Origin: an uncultured Bacteroidota bacterium | Lineage (GTDB): Bacteria; Bacteroidota; Bacteroidia; Flavobacteriales; Flavobacteriaceae | Assembly: GCA_903913315.1 (NCBI GenBank) | Contig: CAIWKX010000192.1 | Location: 1 to 33,896, forward strand | Direction: 5' to 3' | Length of the DNA: 33,896 bases | Shown here: positions 8,290 to 18,400 of the stretch, one piece after another | How the letters are laid out: each line of letters starts with the position of its first letter | How positions within the stretch are numbered: the first letter of the stretch is position 1 | Notes under the pieces: model-generated | The model's database searches: none | What the model was told of the DNA's origin: nothing | What the model saw: the letters and a program-made list of their open reading frames with translations, nothing else | Program-made: the position numbers and the translations under genes

Positions 8290-8305
8290 TACTTTTGTAT
8301 TTTTG
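8290..8305 (+). promoter_or_regulatory. Two abutting -7 boxes for the lipoprotein-mfd unit
   Basis: TACTTTTG (8290-8297) is followed directly by TATTTTTG (8298-8305); both fit TAnnTTTG. They lie 21-29 bases before the ATG at 8327. Either or both could be used. Confidence 0.45.
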
Positions 8306-8326
8306 TAAACCAAAGCAAAATCCGCG

Positions 8327-8908
8327 ATGAAATTTAAATCGTTTTATATAGTATTTCTCTCGATTCTCTTCTTTTCTTGTCAAAACGACAATAAGCTGCT
8401 CCTTATTGAGCAACAAAAAGAAGCTGAGAAAAAAGAAGTTGTTTTTAAAAGCATCGAAAAAGGTTGGGGTTTTACAATTTCTCCTTTAGAGCCTGAAACG
8501 CAAGCTAAGGTTAAGAATTGGTTGGAATGGCAAAATTTTTTGACAGAGATTCATCAAAATCCTAAAAGTTCTATTGGAGCTTTCCAAAAAAAAGCAGTTG
8601 TTTTATCAAAAAAAGTGGCCGAATTGAATGTTAATATTCCTCCAGAATTTGATAAACCACAAATTAAAGCTAGGATTGCTGTGTTAATTACCAAAGTGAA
8701 ATCAATGAGTTTATATATTAATTTGAACCAAATTCCAAGTGGTAAAGTAGTGAAATTAATAGGTGAAATTAACACTGAAATAGACTTCTTTCAATTACAA
8801 ATGGAAGAGATTGTGAAAAGAAGTAAAATCCCATTGGAGGAAGGTGAACAAGATCTTCTTCGAATGAAGGATACGGCGAGAGCTGTTCCTAATACCCCAA
8901 TTCAATAA
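8327..8908 (+). CDS. Small lipoprotein of unknown function upstream of mfd
   Basis: 193 residues. The signal sequence ends in a lipobox at Cys18 (FFSC). The mature part is mainly predicted helix and rich in Lys, Glu and Ile, with no catalytic motif I recognise. Segments such as FQKKAVVLSKKVAELNVNIP and VVKLIGEINTEIDFFQLQME suggest a helical bundle. The stop codon is 8 bases before the TTG start of mfd, so the two are very probably cotranscribed and perhaps translationally coupled. I do not recognise the family and infer no function. Confidence 0.75.
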   Translation: MKFKSFYIVFLSILFFSCQNDNKLLLIEQQKEAEKKEVVFKSIEKGWGFTISPLEPETQAKVKNWLEWQNFLTEIHQNPKSSIGAFQKKAVVLSKKVAELNVNIPPEFDKPQIKARIAVLITKVKSMSLYINLNQIPSGKVVKLIGEINTEIDFFQLQMEEIVKRSKIPLEEGEQDLLRMKDTARAVPNTPIQ

Positions 8909-8916
8909 TATATAGT

Positions 8917-11900
8917 TTGAGCAAAAGCACTATTCCTTCTGTGTATCAAAAATCGGCAAAAGTTCAACTTTTAGCCAGTTTTTTAGAGCAACGCGACACC
9001 AAAATAAATGCTAAAGGATTGTTGGGTTCGGCATTGTCTTTTGTGGTGCAAGCGGCTTTTGAAAAATCGGAATTGCCTTTTCTTTTATTGTTTAATGACA
9101 AAGAAGAAGCGGCGTATCACCTTAATGATTTAGAACAACTTATCAACGATCAAGATGTCTTATTTTATCCAGGGTCGTATAGAAGGCCGTACCAAATTGA
9201 TGAAACCGATAATGCTAACATTCTGCTTAGAGCTGAAGTATTGAACCGCATTAATTCACGAAAAAAACCAGCTATCATTGTTTCCTATGCGGAAGCTATT
9301 TTTGAAAAAGTAGTTACTAAAAAAGAACTTGAAAAGAATACCTTCAAAGTTTCTGTAAACGATAAACTATCCATTGATTTTGTTAACGAAGTTTTGTTTG
9401 AATACCATTTTAAACGAGTTGATTTTGTGACAGAACCGGGGGAGTTTTCTGTTCGTGGTGGGATTGTTGACGTATTTTCGTTCTCGAATGACAATCCGTA
9501 TCGAATTGAGTTTTTTGGTAATGAAGTCGATTCCATCCGTAGCTTTGATGTAGAAACCCAATTATCGATTGAAAAGCTGAAGAAGATTTCGATTATTCCC
9601 AATGTTGAGAATAAATTCTTTGAAGAAAACCGTGAAAGTTTCTTGGATTACATCAATGAGAAAACAGTTTTATTTATTCAAAATACTGATTTGGTTGGGC
9701 AGCAATTGGACAAACTTTTTGCTAAAGCTACCGAAGCTTTTTCCAAATTAGAATCGACTTTAAAACATGTAGCCCCTGAAGAATTATTTGTTAATCAGCA
9801 ACAATTCTTAAAGAAGGCCTTGTATTTTTCGGTGGTTGAATTGAGTAATGCTCCCACCTTTTCTATTGACAAAACGATAGAATTTCACTTACAACCGCAA
9901 CCGTCGTTCAACAAGCAATTTGATTTGTTGTTGAACAATTTGAACGAAAATCATTTCAATGGAATTAAGAATTATTTGTTTTGTTCCAATGAAAATCAAG
10001 CAAATCGTTTCCATGATATTTTTGAAGAGATTGATGAGGAGCATCACGAAAGCCTTCGCAAACAATATAAAACCATTGTCTTTCCTTTATTTCAAGGATT
10101 TATTGACGAAGAAAATCAAATTGCTTGCTATACCGACCATCAGATCTTTGAGCGGTACCACAAATTCAATATCAAAAACGGGTATTCTAAAAAGCAAACT
10201 ATTACGCTAAAAGAATTGACTTCGTTGACCGTTGGTGATTATGTCACCCATATTGATCACGGAATAGGGAAATTTGGCGGATTGCAAAAGATACAAGTAG
10301 AAGGCAAAACTCAAGAAGCAATTAAGCTTGTCTATGCCGACAATGATATTGTCTATGTTAGTATTCACTCGCTGCATAAAATCTCTAAATACAACGGGAA
10401 AGATGGTGCTCCTCCCAAGATATACAAACTTGGTTCGGGTGCTTGGAAAGCATTAAAACAAAAAACCAAAGCCCGAGTCAAACATATTGCCTTCAACTTA
10501 ATTCAATTGTATGCCAAACGCCGATTGGAAAAAGGTTTTGCCTGTGCGCCCGACAGTTATTTGCAAAAAGAATTGGAAAGTTCTTTTATCTACGAAGACA
10601 CTCCCGATCAAATCACCTCTACACAAGACGTAAAAGCCGATATGGAGACCGATCGTCCGATGGATAGACTTGTGTGTGGCGATGTAGGTTTTGGCAAAAC
10701 AGAGGTCGCTATTCGTGCCGCATTTAAGGCGGTAGATAATGGAAAGCAAGTTGCTATTTTAGTACCCACGACTATTTTGGCCTACCAACATTATCGAACT
10801 TTTTCTGAGCGATTGAAAGATATGCCTGTTACAGTGAATTATCTGAATCGTTTTAGAACCGCCAAAGAAAAAGCAGAAACGATTAAATTATTAGGTGAAG
10901 GAAAGGTTGATATTATCATAGGCACTCACCAATTGGTAAACAAAGATGTTAAGTTTAAAGATTTAGGTTTGTTGATTATTGACGAAGAGCAGAAGTTTGG
11001 CGTGAATGTAAAAGACAAGCTCAAAACTATTTCTGCCAATGTAGACACCTTAACTTTGACCGCAACACCTATTCCTAGAACGTTGCAGTTTTCGTTGATG
11101 GCGGCACGAGATTTGTCGGTGATTACTACTCCACCCCCCAACCGGTATCCTATAGAAACACAAGTGGTACGTTTTCACGAAGAGTTGATTCGCGATGCCA
11201 TTTCGTATGAAATTCAACGCAACGGACAGGTATTTTTTATTAATAATCGTATTGAGAACATCAAAGAAGTTGCCGGAATGATTCAACGACTAGTTCCCGA
11301 TGCTCGTGTGGGTATTGGCCATGGTCAATTGGATGGCAAGAAGCTCGAAGAATTGATGCTGGCATTTATGAATGGTGAATTTGATGTTTTGGTAGCTACC
11401 ACGATTATTGAAAGTGGTTTGGATGTCCCGAATGCGAATACCATTTTTATTAATAATGCTAATAATTTTGGATTGTCCGATTTGCATCAAATGCGAGGTC
11501 GTGTGGGGCGAAGCAATAAGAAAGCATTTTGTTATTTTATAACACCTCCTTATTCTTCCATGACGGACGATGCTCGTAAACGGATACAAGCCTTGGAACA
11601 ATTTAGCGAATTGGGAAGTGGTTTTAATATTGCCATGAAAGACTTAGAAATCCGTGGTGCTGGCGATTTGTTGGGTGGCGAACAAAGCGGGTTTATCAAT
11701 GATATCGGTTTTGATACCTATCAAAAAATCATGAACGAAGCTATTGAAGAGTTGAAAGAAAACGAATTCAAAGACTTGTATCCTACTGAAAATGATATTG
11801 AAAGCAAGGAATATGTCAAAGATTTGCAAATCGATACTGATTTTGAATTGCTGTTTCCAGATGCATACATCAATAGTATTACGGAACGACTGTTGTTGTA

Positions 11901-12273
11901 CAATGAATTGGCTTTGATTAAAGACGAACAAAACCTATTAAAATACGAACAAAAACTAATTGACCGTTTTGGGGCTTTACCTAAAGAAGCTCTTGCTTTA
12001 TTAAACAGCATCCGCATTAAGTGGAAAGCTACAAGCATTGGTATCGAAAAACTGGTGATGAAGCAAGGCAAAATGGTGGGCTATTTTGTAGGCGACCAAC
12101 AAAGTGATTTCTATCAATCTAACCGATTTATGAAGCTGGTTCAGTTTGTACAAATGAACAGCAATCTTTGTAAAATGAAAGAAAAAGAAACCAAAAACGG
12201 ACTACGACTGCTTTTGACTTTTGAAAATGTAAAAAGCATTAACAAAGCGCTGGAGTTGATGGAAAGGATATAA
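8917..12273 (+). CDS. mfd: Transcription-repair coupling factor
   Basis: 1118 residues, slightly shorter than E. coli Mfd. Mfd removes RNA polymerase stalled at DNA lesions and recruits UvrA for nucleotide excision repair. Domains in order: UvrB-like N-terminal part (about 20-340), CarD-like RNA polymerase-interacting domain (from about 432, TVGDYVTHIDHGIG at 438), superfamily 2 translocase with Walker A GDVGFGKT (588-595) and Walker B DEEQ (689-692), helicase C-terminal domain with TTIIESGLDVP and QMRGRVGRS (about 735-890), and the TRCF domain (about 985-1085). The start is TTG, 8 bases after the preceding stop; no ATG is close by. No frameshift or missing motif is apparent. Confidence 0.97.
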   Translation: MSKSTIPSVYQKSAKVQLLASFLEQRDTKINAKGLLGSALSFVVQAAFEKSELPFLLLFNDKEEAAYHLNDLEQLINDQDVLFYPGSYRRPYQIDETDNANILLRAEVLNRINSRKKPAIIVSYAEAIFEKVVTKKELEKNTFKVSVNDKLSIDFVNEVLFEYHFKRVDFVTEPGEFSVRGGIVDVFSFSNDNPYRIEFFGNEVDSIRSFDVETQLSIEKLKKISIIPNVENKFFEENRESFLDYINEKTVLFIQNTDLVGQQLDKLFAKATEAFSKLESTLKHVAPEELFVNQQQFLKKALYFSVVELSNAPTFSIDKTIEFHLQPQPSFNKQFDLLLNNLNENHFNGIKNYLFCSNENQANRFHDIFEEIDEEHHESLRKQYKTIVFPLFQGFIDEENQIACYTDHQIFERYHKFNIKNGYSKKQTITLKELTSLTVGDYVTHIDHGIGKFGGLQKIQVEGKTQEAIKLVYADNDIVYVSIHSLHKISKYNGKDGAPPKIYKLGSGAWKALKQKTKARVKHIAFNLIQLYAKRRLEKGFACAPDSYLQKELESSFIYEDTPDQITSTQDVKADMETDRPMDRLVCGDVGFGKTEVAIRAAFKAVDNGKQVAILVPTTILAYQHYRTFSERLKDMPVTVNYLNRFRTAKEKAETIKLLGEGKVDIIIGTHQLVNKDVKFKDLGLLIIDEEQKFGVNVKDKLKTISANVDTLTLTATPIPRTLQFSLMAARDLSVITTPPPNRYPIETQVVRFHEELIRDAISYEIQRNGQVFFINNRIENIKEVAGMIQRLVPDARVGIGHGQLDGKKLEELMLAFMNGEFDVLVATTIIESGLDVPNANTIFINNANNFGLSDLHQMRGRVGRSNKKAFCYFITPPYSSMTDDARKRIQALEQFSELGSGFNIAMKDLEIRGAGDLLGGEQSGFINDIGFDTYQKIMNEAIEELKENEFKDLYPTENDIESKEYVKDLQIDTDFELLFPDAYINSITERLLLYNELALIKDEQNLLKYEQKLIDRFGALPKEALALLNSIRIKWKATSIGIEKLVMKQGKMVGYFVGDQQSDFYQSNRFMKLVQFVQMNSNLCKMKEKETKNGLRLLLTFENVKSINKALELMERI

Positions 12274-12574
12274 TGTTCACCATTGTGTCGCCAATTTTAG
12301 CTATGCCCTCGAAGCGTTGATCAAAATTGCATACTTTATTTTTTGAAATAAGAATAACGAACAAGAAACGTTGAATTTTGAAATGGTTTCATTTCAATAT
12401 CCGATAATCAATTTAGTACTCTAACTATTTTGAAATTAGCCGAATGCTGCTTTTACTTTGAGTTCAAAATAATTGCCTGAACGTAACTATATTGAACTAC
12501 TAATATGAATACTACCAAAATAAAACCGCCTTGTTAATCATAACAAGGCGGTCCTTTTATCTATAAATTGTGTA
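12274..12574. other. Intergenic stretch between convergent mfd and the PorE-like gene
   Basis: 301 bases with no convincing gene. It holds a weak possible mfd terminator (CAATTTT at 12292-12298 with AAAATTG at 12323-12329, then a T-rich stretch) and, near its right end, the strong minus-strand terminator at 12517-12552. I see nothing else in it. Confidence 0.6.
12517..12552 (-). terminator. Terminator of the adhesin operon
   Basis: A perfect 12-bp stem (ACCGCCTTGTTA at 12525-12536 with its complement at 12541-12552) with a 4-base loop. On the minus strand it is followed by TTTTATTTT, so it ends the transcript that closes with the PorE-like gene, 22 bases after its stop. Confidence 0.9.
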
Positions 12575-14437
12575 TTATTTTACAATTAAGAATTCTGAAC
12601 GTCTATTTTGAGCGTGCTGTTCTTCTGTACAAGGCTCACATTGCACTTTAAGTTCTGATTTACCGAAACCTTTTCCAGTGATTCTTGAGGCTGCAATACC
12701 TTTAGAAATGACATATTGCACTGTAGCTTGCGCTCTTCTATCTGACAAAGAATTATTGTAGTCATCTGTACCTCTATTATCCGTATGTGATTTAGCAAAG
12801 ATGACAAGTTTTTCGTTGTTTTTCATCACCTGAACTAGTTTGTCTAACTCAAATGCGCCTTCTTGTGTAATATTACTTTTATCATATTCAAAGAAAATAG
12901 GTTTTAACACAATTTCATCAGGAGTAATGATTACATCGATAGGCTGTAAAGCAGCATCCACTCTAGCTGAAGGTCCTTTGCTTTTAGCAACAGGGAATAC
13001 ATTGCCTTCAAAACCATCTTTAGAGGCTTGTATTGAATAAATTTTATCACATAATACTCTGTAATTGACTTCTCCTTTGCTATTAGACATTTTAGTATCA
13101 ACAATATTATTTTTTTCATCAAGAATAGCCACTTTAGCATCGGCTAAAATTTCACCCGTTTTCTTGTTAGTAACAACTACTAATAAATCAACTTTACAAA
13201 TTGGAGTCGCGCTAAAGATGTCATCATTTCCATTTCTATTACTTGACAGAAACCCAATGTTTTTTGCTTTATTGAAAGTAAAAGCAAAATCATCTTTTTC
13301 AGTATTTATAGGTTTCCCCATATTAACAGCATCTGTTCCTTTAGATAAATCTATTTGATATACATCATATCCTCCTAGACCTTGTCTTCCACTTGAAGCA
13401 AAGTATAATGTTGTATTATCATCAGCAATAAAAGGGAAACTTTCATTTCCTTCAGTATTTACCTTTGGCCCTAGGTTTTCAGGTTTTCCGTACTCATTAC
13501 CATTAATAGAAACTTTCCAAATATCTACTCCACCTAAACTTCCAGGCATATTAGAAGAAAAATAAAGTGTTTTACCATCTCTACTCAAACTTGGATTACT
13601 TAAAGAGTAATCTTTAGTATTGAAAGGAAGAGGTTTAATATTACCCCAAACATCACCTGTTTTAGTAGCTTTATAAAGATTATTTTTTCCTAATTTAAGT
13701 TTGTTTACTTTATCTTTTTCGAATAGATGTTCTCTAAAACTATCACTTGAAAAATACATAGTATTCCCGTCAGCACTAATTGTTACAGGACCATCATGGA
13801 ATTTTGAATTCAATTCTGTAATAGTTGTAGGTTCAGAAAATGTTCCTGAATCGGACATAATAGACTTATAGATGTCTAAGAAAGGTTCACCGTTCCACCC
13901 ATAATTTTTTCTAGAACTATTTCTAGCACTAGTAAAATAAAGTGTATTGTCATACATAACTGCTCCAAAGTCCGACTTATCAGAGCTTAGTGGTAATGAT
14001 TTAACCACATAATTCTCTCCTTTATCTAAAATAACTGGAACGTAATTAGGATTTTCTTTAAATGCTTTAGCTCTCAAATCATTTGGAACCATGGATGCAA
14101 ACTTATTCATTTGTTTGTTTGCCTCTTCATATTTCCCATTGGCTTTCAGCATTTGAGCATATCTAAAGTAGGTTTCAGCATCTTGAGGAGTCTGAACTGC
14201 TTTAGCATACCATGTAGCAGCATCGGCAGTATTAAACATGTTATAATAAGTGTCTGCTAATTGTTTGAAAACATAACCATCTCCTTTTCCACTTTCGGCT
14301 AATTTTTGATATTCTTTAGCTGCTGCAACATATTCATATCTATTGAATAGTTTGTCGGCTGCTTTAGTATCTTTATTCTGAGCCGTAAGGGATGAACTTA
14401 TTGCTACAAAAATTAATGCTATATATAGATTTTTCAT
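12575..14437 (-). CDS. PorE-like OmpA protein with TPR and PD40 propeller
   Basis: 620 residues. A signal peptide ends near TAQ at residue 20. Domain order: TPR-type helices (about 25-125, including YVAAAKEYQKLAESGKG and YFRYAQMLKANGKYEEA); a PD40/WD40-like propeller (about 145-410, repeated DGNTMYFSSDS and DGKTLYFSSNMPG); a carboxypeptidase-regulatory-like beta domain (about 412-490); and an OmpA C-terminal domain (about 508-620, SHTDNRGTDDYN and NRRSEF). This is the architecture of Porphyromonas gingivalis PorE and of flavobacterial proteins paired with PorP/SprF. It likely anchors the adjacent outer-membrane complex to peptidoglycan. It is the last gene of the adhesin operon, 18 bases after the PorP-like gene. 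Whether it serves all T9SS machines or only this cargo cannot be told here. Confidence 0.87.
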   Translation of the reverse strand: MKNLYIALIFVAISSSLTAQNKDTKAADKLFNRYEYVAAAKEYQKLAESGKGDGYVFKQLADTYYNMFNTADAATWYAKAVQTPQDAETYFRYAQMLKANGKYEEANKQMNKFASMVPNDLRAKAFKENPNYVPVILDKGENYVVKSLPLSSDKSDFGAVMYDNTLYFTSARNSSRKNYGWNGEPFLDIYKSIMSDSGTFSEPTTITELNSKFHDGPVTISADGNTMYFSSDSFREHLFEKDKVNKLKLGKNNLYKATKTGDVWGNIKPLPFNTKDYSLSNPSLSRDGKTLYFSSNMPGSLGGVDIWKVSINGNEYGKPENLGPKVNTEGNESFPFIADDNTTLYFASSGRQGLGGYDVYQIDLSKGTDAVNMGKPINTEKDDFAFTFNKAKNIGFLSSNRNGNDDIFSATPICKVDLLVVVTNKKTGEILADAKVAILDEKNNIVDTKMSNSKGEVNYRVLCDKIYSIQASKDGFEGNVFPVAKSKGPSARVDAALQPIDVIITPDEIVLKPIFFEYDKSNITQEGAFELDKLVQVMKNNEKLVIFAKSHTDNRGTDDYNNSLSDRRAQATVQYVISKGIAASRITGKGFGKSELKVQCEPCTEEQHAQNRRSEFLIVK

Positions 14438-14455
14438 TTTTACTATTATTTTATA

Positions 14456-15379
14456 TTAGAAATATCTTGGAGATTGTGATACTTTTTTCGGGAAATTCAA
14501 ATCGAATAAAATCATTATCTCATGAGATGCAGGTGTCGTCACTTTCAAATCTGAAATGATATGATCATAGGCATAACCAATTCTTAATCCTGGATTGATT
14601 GCATAATTAACCATAGCACCAAAGGAATCCTGAAGTCTATACGTTGCTCCAATTTCAAATTTATCATAAAACAAGAAATTAGCAGATAAATCAACTGAAA
14701 CAGGTGCTCCAAAAGCAGATTTTATCATAGTAGATGGCTTAAATTTTAAAGTCGGATTTAAATCAAATACATAACCTCCTGTTAAGAAATAATGCAAGAC
14801 TTCATTTCCATATTGAACACCATTATAGCTTAAATAACTATTTTTTAACATATTTGGCACTGAAAAAGCAACATAGTATTTATTAGTATAATAAAACAAT
14901 CCTGATCCAATATTCAAAAACGATTTACTTGAATTTTGTTGAAAGGCAGGGTCATCTAAATCCGGAACATGTCCGTTACCAATGTCAGAAAACAAACCTA
15001 CTTTGTGAAAAGTTCCTCCACCTTTAATACCAAAAGCAAGTCTATGTTCTCCACCAAGATTTAAGGTATATGAGAAATCTGCATAAATGTTCGTTTCTTC
15101 AACAGGACCAATCTTATCATTAATAGCAGATAATCCTAACCCTACATTTTTTCCAACAGGACTGTTGATAAAGAAGGTTCCCGTGGTTGGAGCCCCCTCT
15201 ATTTCAACCCATTGTTTTCTATAGATTACACCACCAGTCATATTTTCTTTAGAACCAGCGTAAGCAGGATTAATAACACTCATATTATACATATATTGTG
15301 TGTACTGTGGATCTTGTTGAGCGTTGACATTAATAAATGTCATCAAAGCAAACACAGTTAAGAAATATATTTTTTTCAT
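14456..15379 (-). CDS. PorP/SprF-family type IX secretion outer-membrane protein
   Basis: 307 residues from the ATG at 15379; the frame also has an ATG at 15397, but the later start directly precedes the signal peptide (MKKIYFLTVFALM, cleaved near NAQ). The mature protein begins with the family hallmark DPQYTQYMYN followed by NPAYAG, and the rest alternates like a 14-strand outer-membrane barrel. In Flavobacterium johnsoniae, SprF-type proteins are required to deliver partner adhesins with type B C-terminal domains to the surface, and other PorP-like paralogues sit beside other cargo genes. Here it follows the giant adhesin gene by 32 bases, so it is very probably that protein's dedicated partner. 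Confidence 0.93.
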   Translation of the reverse strand: MKKIYFLTVFALMTFINVNAQQDPQYTQYMYNMSVINPAYAGSKENMTGGVIYRKQWVEIEGAPTTGTFFINSPVGKNVGLGLSAINDKIGPVEETNIYADFSYTLNLGGEHRLAFGIKGGGTFHKVGLFSDIGNGHVPDLDDPAFQQNSSKSFLNIGSGLFYYTNKYYVAFSVPNMLKNSYLSYNGVQYGNEVLHYFLTGGYVFDLNPTLKFKPSTMIKSAFGAPVSVDLSANFLFYDKFEIGATYRLQDSFGAMVNYAINPGLRIGYAYDHIISDLKVTTPASHEIMILFDLNFPKKVSQSPRYF

Positions 15380-15411
15380 TGTTTTGAAATTTATCATTTA
15401 TAATTAGTTTG

Positions 15412-18400
15412 TTACTTGTTCTGTCTATTTATGTAAATCCATCCTGTTTTAGTAGGTTGGTCATTTTTAAAATCAATTACATAATAGTATGTTCCATCTG
15501 GTAATTCACTTCCGCTGTCCGATTGTCCAATCCATTCGTTAGTATAATCGCCTTTAGAATACACTTTAGTACCATATCTGTTAAATATAGATAGTGTTTG
15601 TACATTCATCAATCTTAAATCAAAGAAGTCATTTTTACCATCTGGATTTGGATTAGGTGAGATCCCTTTTTGAATATCACAATAAATTCTATCTAAAGTA
15701 ATAGGATGACTTTGTTGACAACCATCTGCAGTAGTAACATTTACTGAAAATGTTAAAGGTAATTGTGGCGCAGGTGTTGCAGCATGAACATAAGATGTAA
15801 CATCAAAAGTAGCGTTATTTGATCCTACAGTATTACTATCAAATTGCCAAGTAAAATTAGATGTATTCAAATCAAATGAACTACCTGTTGGTACAACTTC
15901 TAAAATAAAATCATTGTTAATACATTCTCCATTTATTGTGAAATCAAATGCAGGAATAAACGCTGCCGTTCCAGAAGCACTTACACTTGTACAACCCGTT
16001 GTAGTATCAGTAATAATAACTGAATAGGTTCCAGCAGTTGTTGTAGTAAATGAAGCCACATTTCCTGGAGTGGTTGGTCCTGTCCAAACATAATTATAGG
16101 TTCCAGTTGTTGGAATTGGATTAGCTGTTATCGTTGCTTGAGATCCTTGACACACTGTATCTCCTGTAACAGTAACCGTTGGTAAAGCATTTATAGTTAC
16201 AGTACTTGTTGCGCTTACACTGGTACAACCTGTTGTTGTATCAGTAATGGTAACCCCATAGTTTCCAGAAACCGTTGCATTAAAAGTAGCTACATTTCCT
16301 GGGTTAGAAGCACCAGTTGGTACAGTCCAAACATAAGTAAAGGTTCCCGTTGGAGAAGCTACTGCAGTCACTGTTGCTGTCTGTCCTTGGCAAACTGTTG
16401 GGCTATTTACTGTTACAGTTGGTAAGGCATTAATAGTCACGGTTCCAGAAGCACTTGCGCTTGCACAACCTGATAAGGCATCTGTTACTATAACTGAATA
16501 AGTTCCAGCCATTGTAGCTCCAAAAGAAGAAACATTTCCTGGATCAGTTGCTCCAACAGTATTTGTCCAAACATAATTATATGTTCCAGTAGTAGGTAGA
16601 GCTGTTGCAGTCACTGTTGCAGATTGTCCCGCACAAGCAGAAGGGCTATTAACCGTTGCTGTTGGTACCACATTAATTACTAATGGAGTAGAGCTACTAG
16701 TTCCAGAAATACATAATGCACTATTATCTAAAACGGTATAAGTCACACTGTATGTTCCTGGAGTTGATGATGCTAAGTTAACAACACCCGTATTTGCATC
16801 AATAAGTAAACCAACTGGTGATGCTGTATACTGTCCACCTGAAGTGAATCCAACACTAGGGGTTGGTGTTAATGTAGCGGCTACATTTGCACAAACCGGT
16901 GAGGTATATGAAAAAGTAGTCACAGCAGGAACTGGTGTAGCAGTGTTAATAGTAACTGTTGTACTTGCAGAACATCCTGTTGTAGTATCTAAAACTGAAA
17001 CAATATGATCCCCAGTAGGCAATCCTGCAAATGTTGTATTTGAAGAATAAGCACCTCCATCAATACTGTACTGATAGCTTGATACAGGAGGTAAGGAATA
17101 GATACCAATATTTGAATAATCATTATTAGCACAATTAGCTGCACCACTTCCTGCATAATCAATAATATCCCAATCGCTATTATTATAAGTAGTATTAGGC
17201 AATGGAGAAATTGTGTTTTTTCTTCTAAAATCTGCACCTTCAGTACCTATGCTTGAAGGAGCCCAATTGCTATTACCAAAAATACCCCAACTATCTATTT
17301 GAGTGGTTCCATTAAACAAACCGAAATGGTCATTCCCATTAACCGCAAAGTTTACAGAGCCAGAAGGGCTACTTTGAGCTGCAAGAGATCCATCTCCTCC
17401 TGGAGTAGACGGGCAACTATCATCATTCCCTAAAGCAATTACATAAGTACTTCCCGTAGTCAAATTAACGTTGTTTAAAGGTAGTGTGAAAGAATAAGCA
17501 TTCCCATTATTCGCTGTTTTAATTGCATAGTTCGATAAATTAATTGTTGCGCCTGTTCCATTGAATAGCTCTATGTAAGATAAAGAACCCGAATTAGAGT
17601 CTGTTACTTCAGAGATGAATAAATCCGTTGGAGTTGCTCCTAAACTTGAAATAGGTGAAGTCACCTGAATGGTTCCTGAAGGCAGCGCACATGTTGGTTG
17701 TGTAACTGTCGTTTGAATTGTTATTGCTGGAGTAACAGTTACGACAATAGAAATTGGTTGAGAACATTGCCCTAAATCTGGTGTAAATGTAAAGGTAGTA
17801 TCCCCAGCAACCGTTGAGTCAATTGAAGCTGGCAACCAGGTTCCCGTTATAGGAGTGGCATTAGTTGACGATGTTGGTAAAACAGGTGCAGTTGCTCCAT
17901 TACAAACTGTTGGTATAGTTGCAAAAGTTGGAACAATTAATGGATTAAATCCTACTGTGCCTGATGCACTTGTACTTAAACATCCTGTTGTAGTATCTGT
18001 AATAACTACCGAATAAACCCCAGCCACTGTCGTTGTAAATGTCGCTACATTTCCAGGGTCAGTTCCCGAAGTTGGAACCGTCCATGCATAAGAATAATTT
18101 CCAATTGATGTTGGTGTAGCTGTAACTGTTGCTGGTTGACTTGCACAAACTGTAGGGCTATTAACTGAAACAGAAGGAGGTGTTGGATCAACTAAAACAA
18201 TTGGAGTATTGTAAGGATATGAACATCCATTTATAGTCACCAAGAAATTAGAATAAGTTCCCGCATTTAACCCATTTATTACAATGGTACCATTGTTATC
18301 AGAGCTAATCGTTTGTGGACCAACAGTAACTTCAGTATTTTGAATATAACTTACCCCATAAGATGTGTTCGGAGCCAATCCAGAAATGGTTATCGACCCA

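Noticed and set aside
12280..12420. Possible remnant gene downstream of mfd
   Set aside because: No frame of useful length or recognisable similarity was found; only a weak hairpin and an imperfect GAAnCGTTGA repeat that could be chance.
12586..12807. Minus-strand 73-codon frame inside the PorE-like gene
   Set aside because: It is an out-of-frame shadow of the OmpA domain coding sequence.
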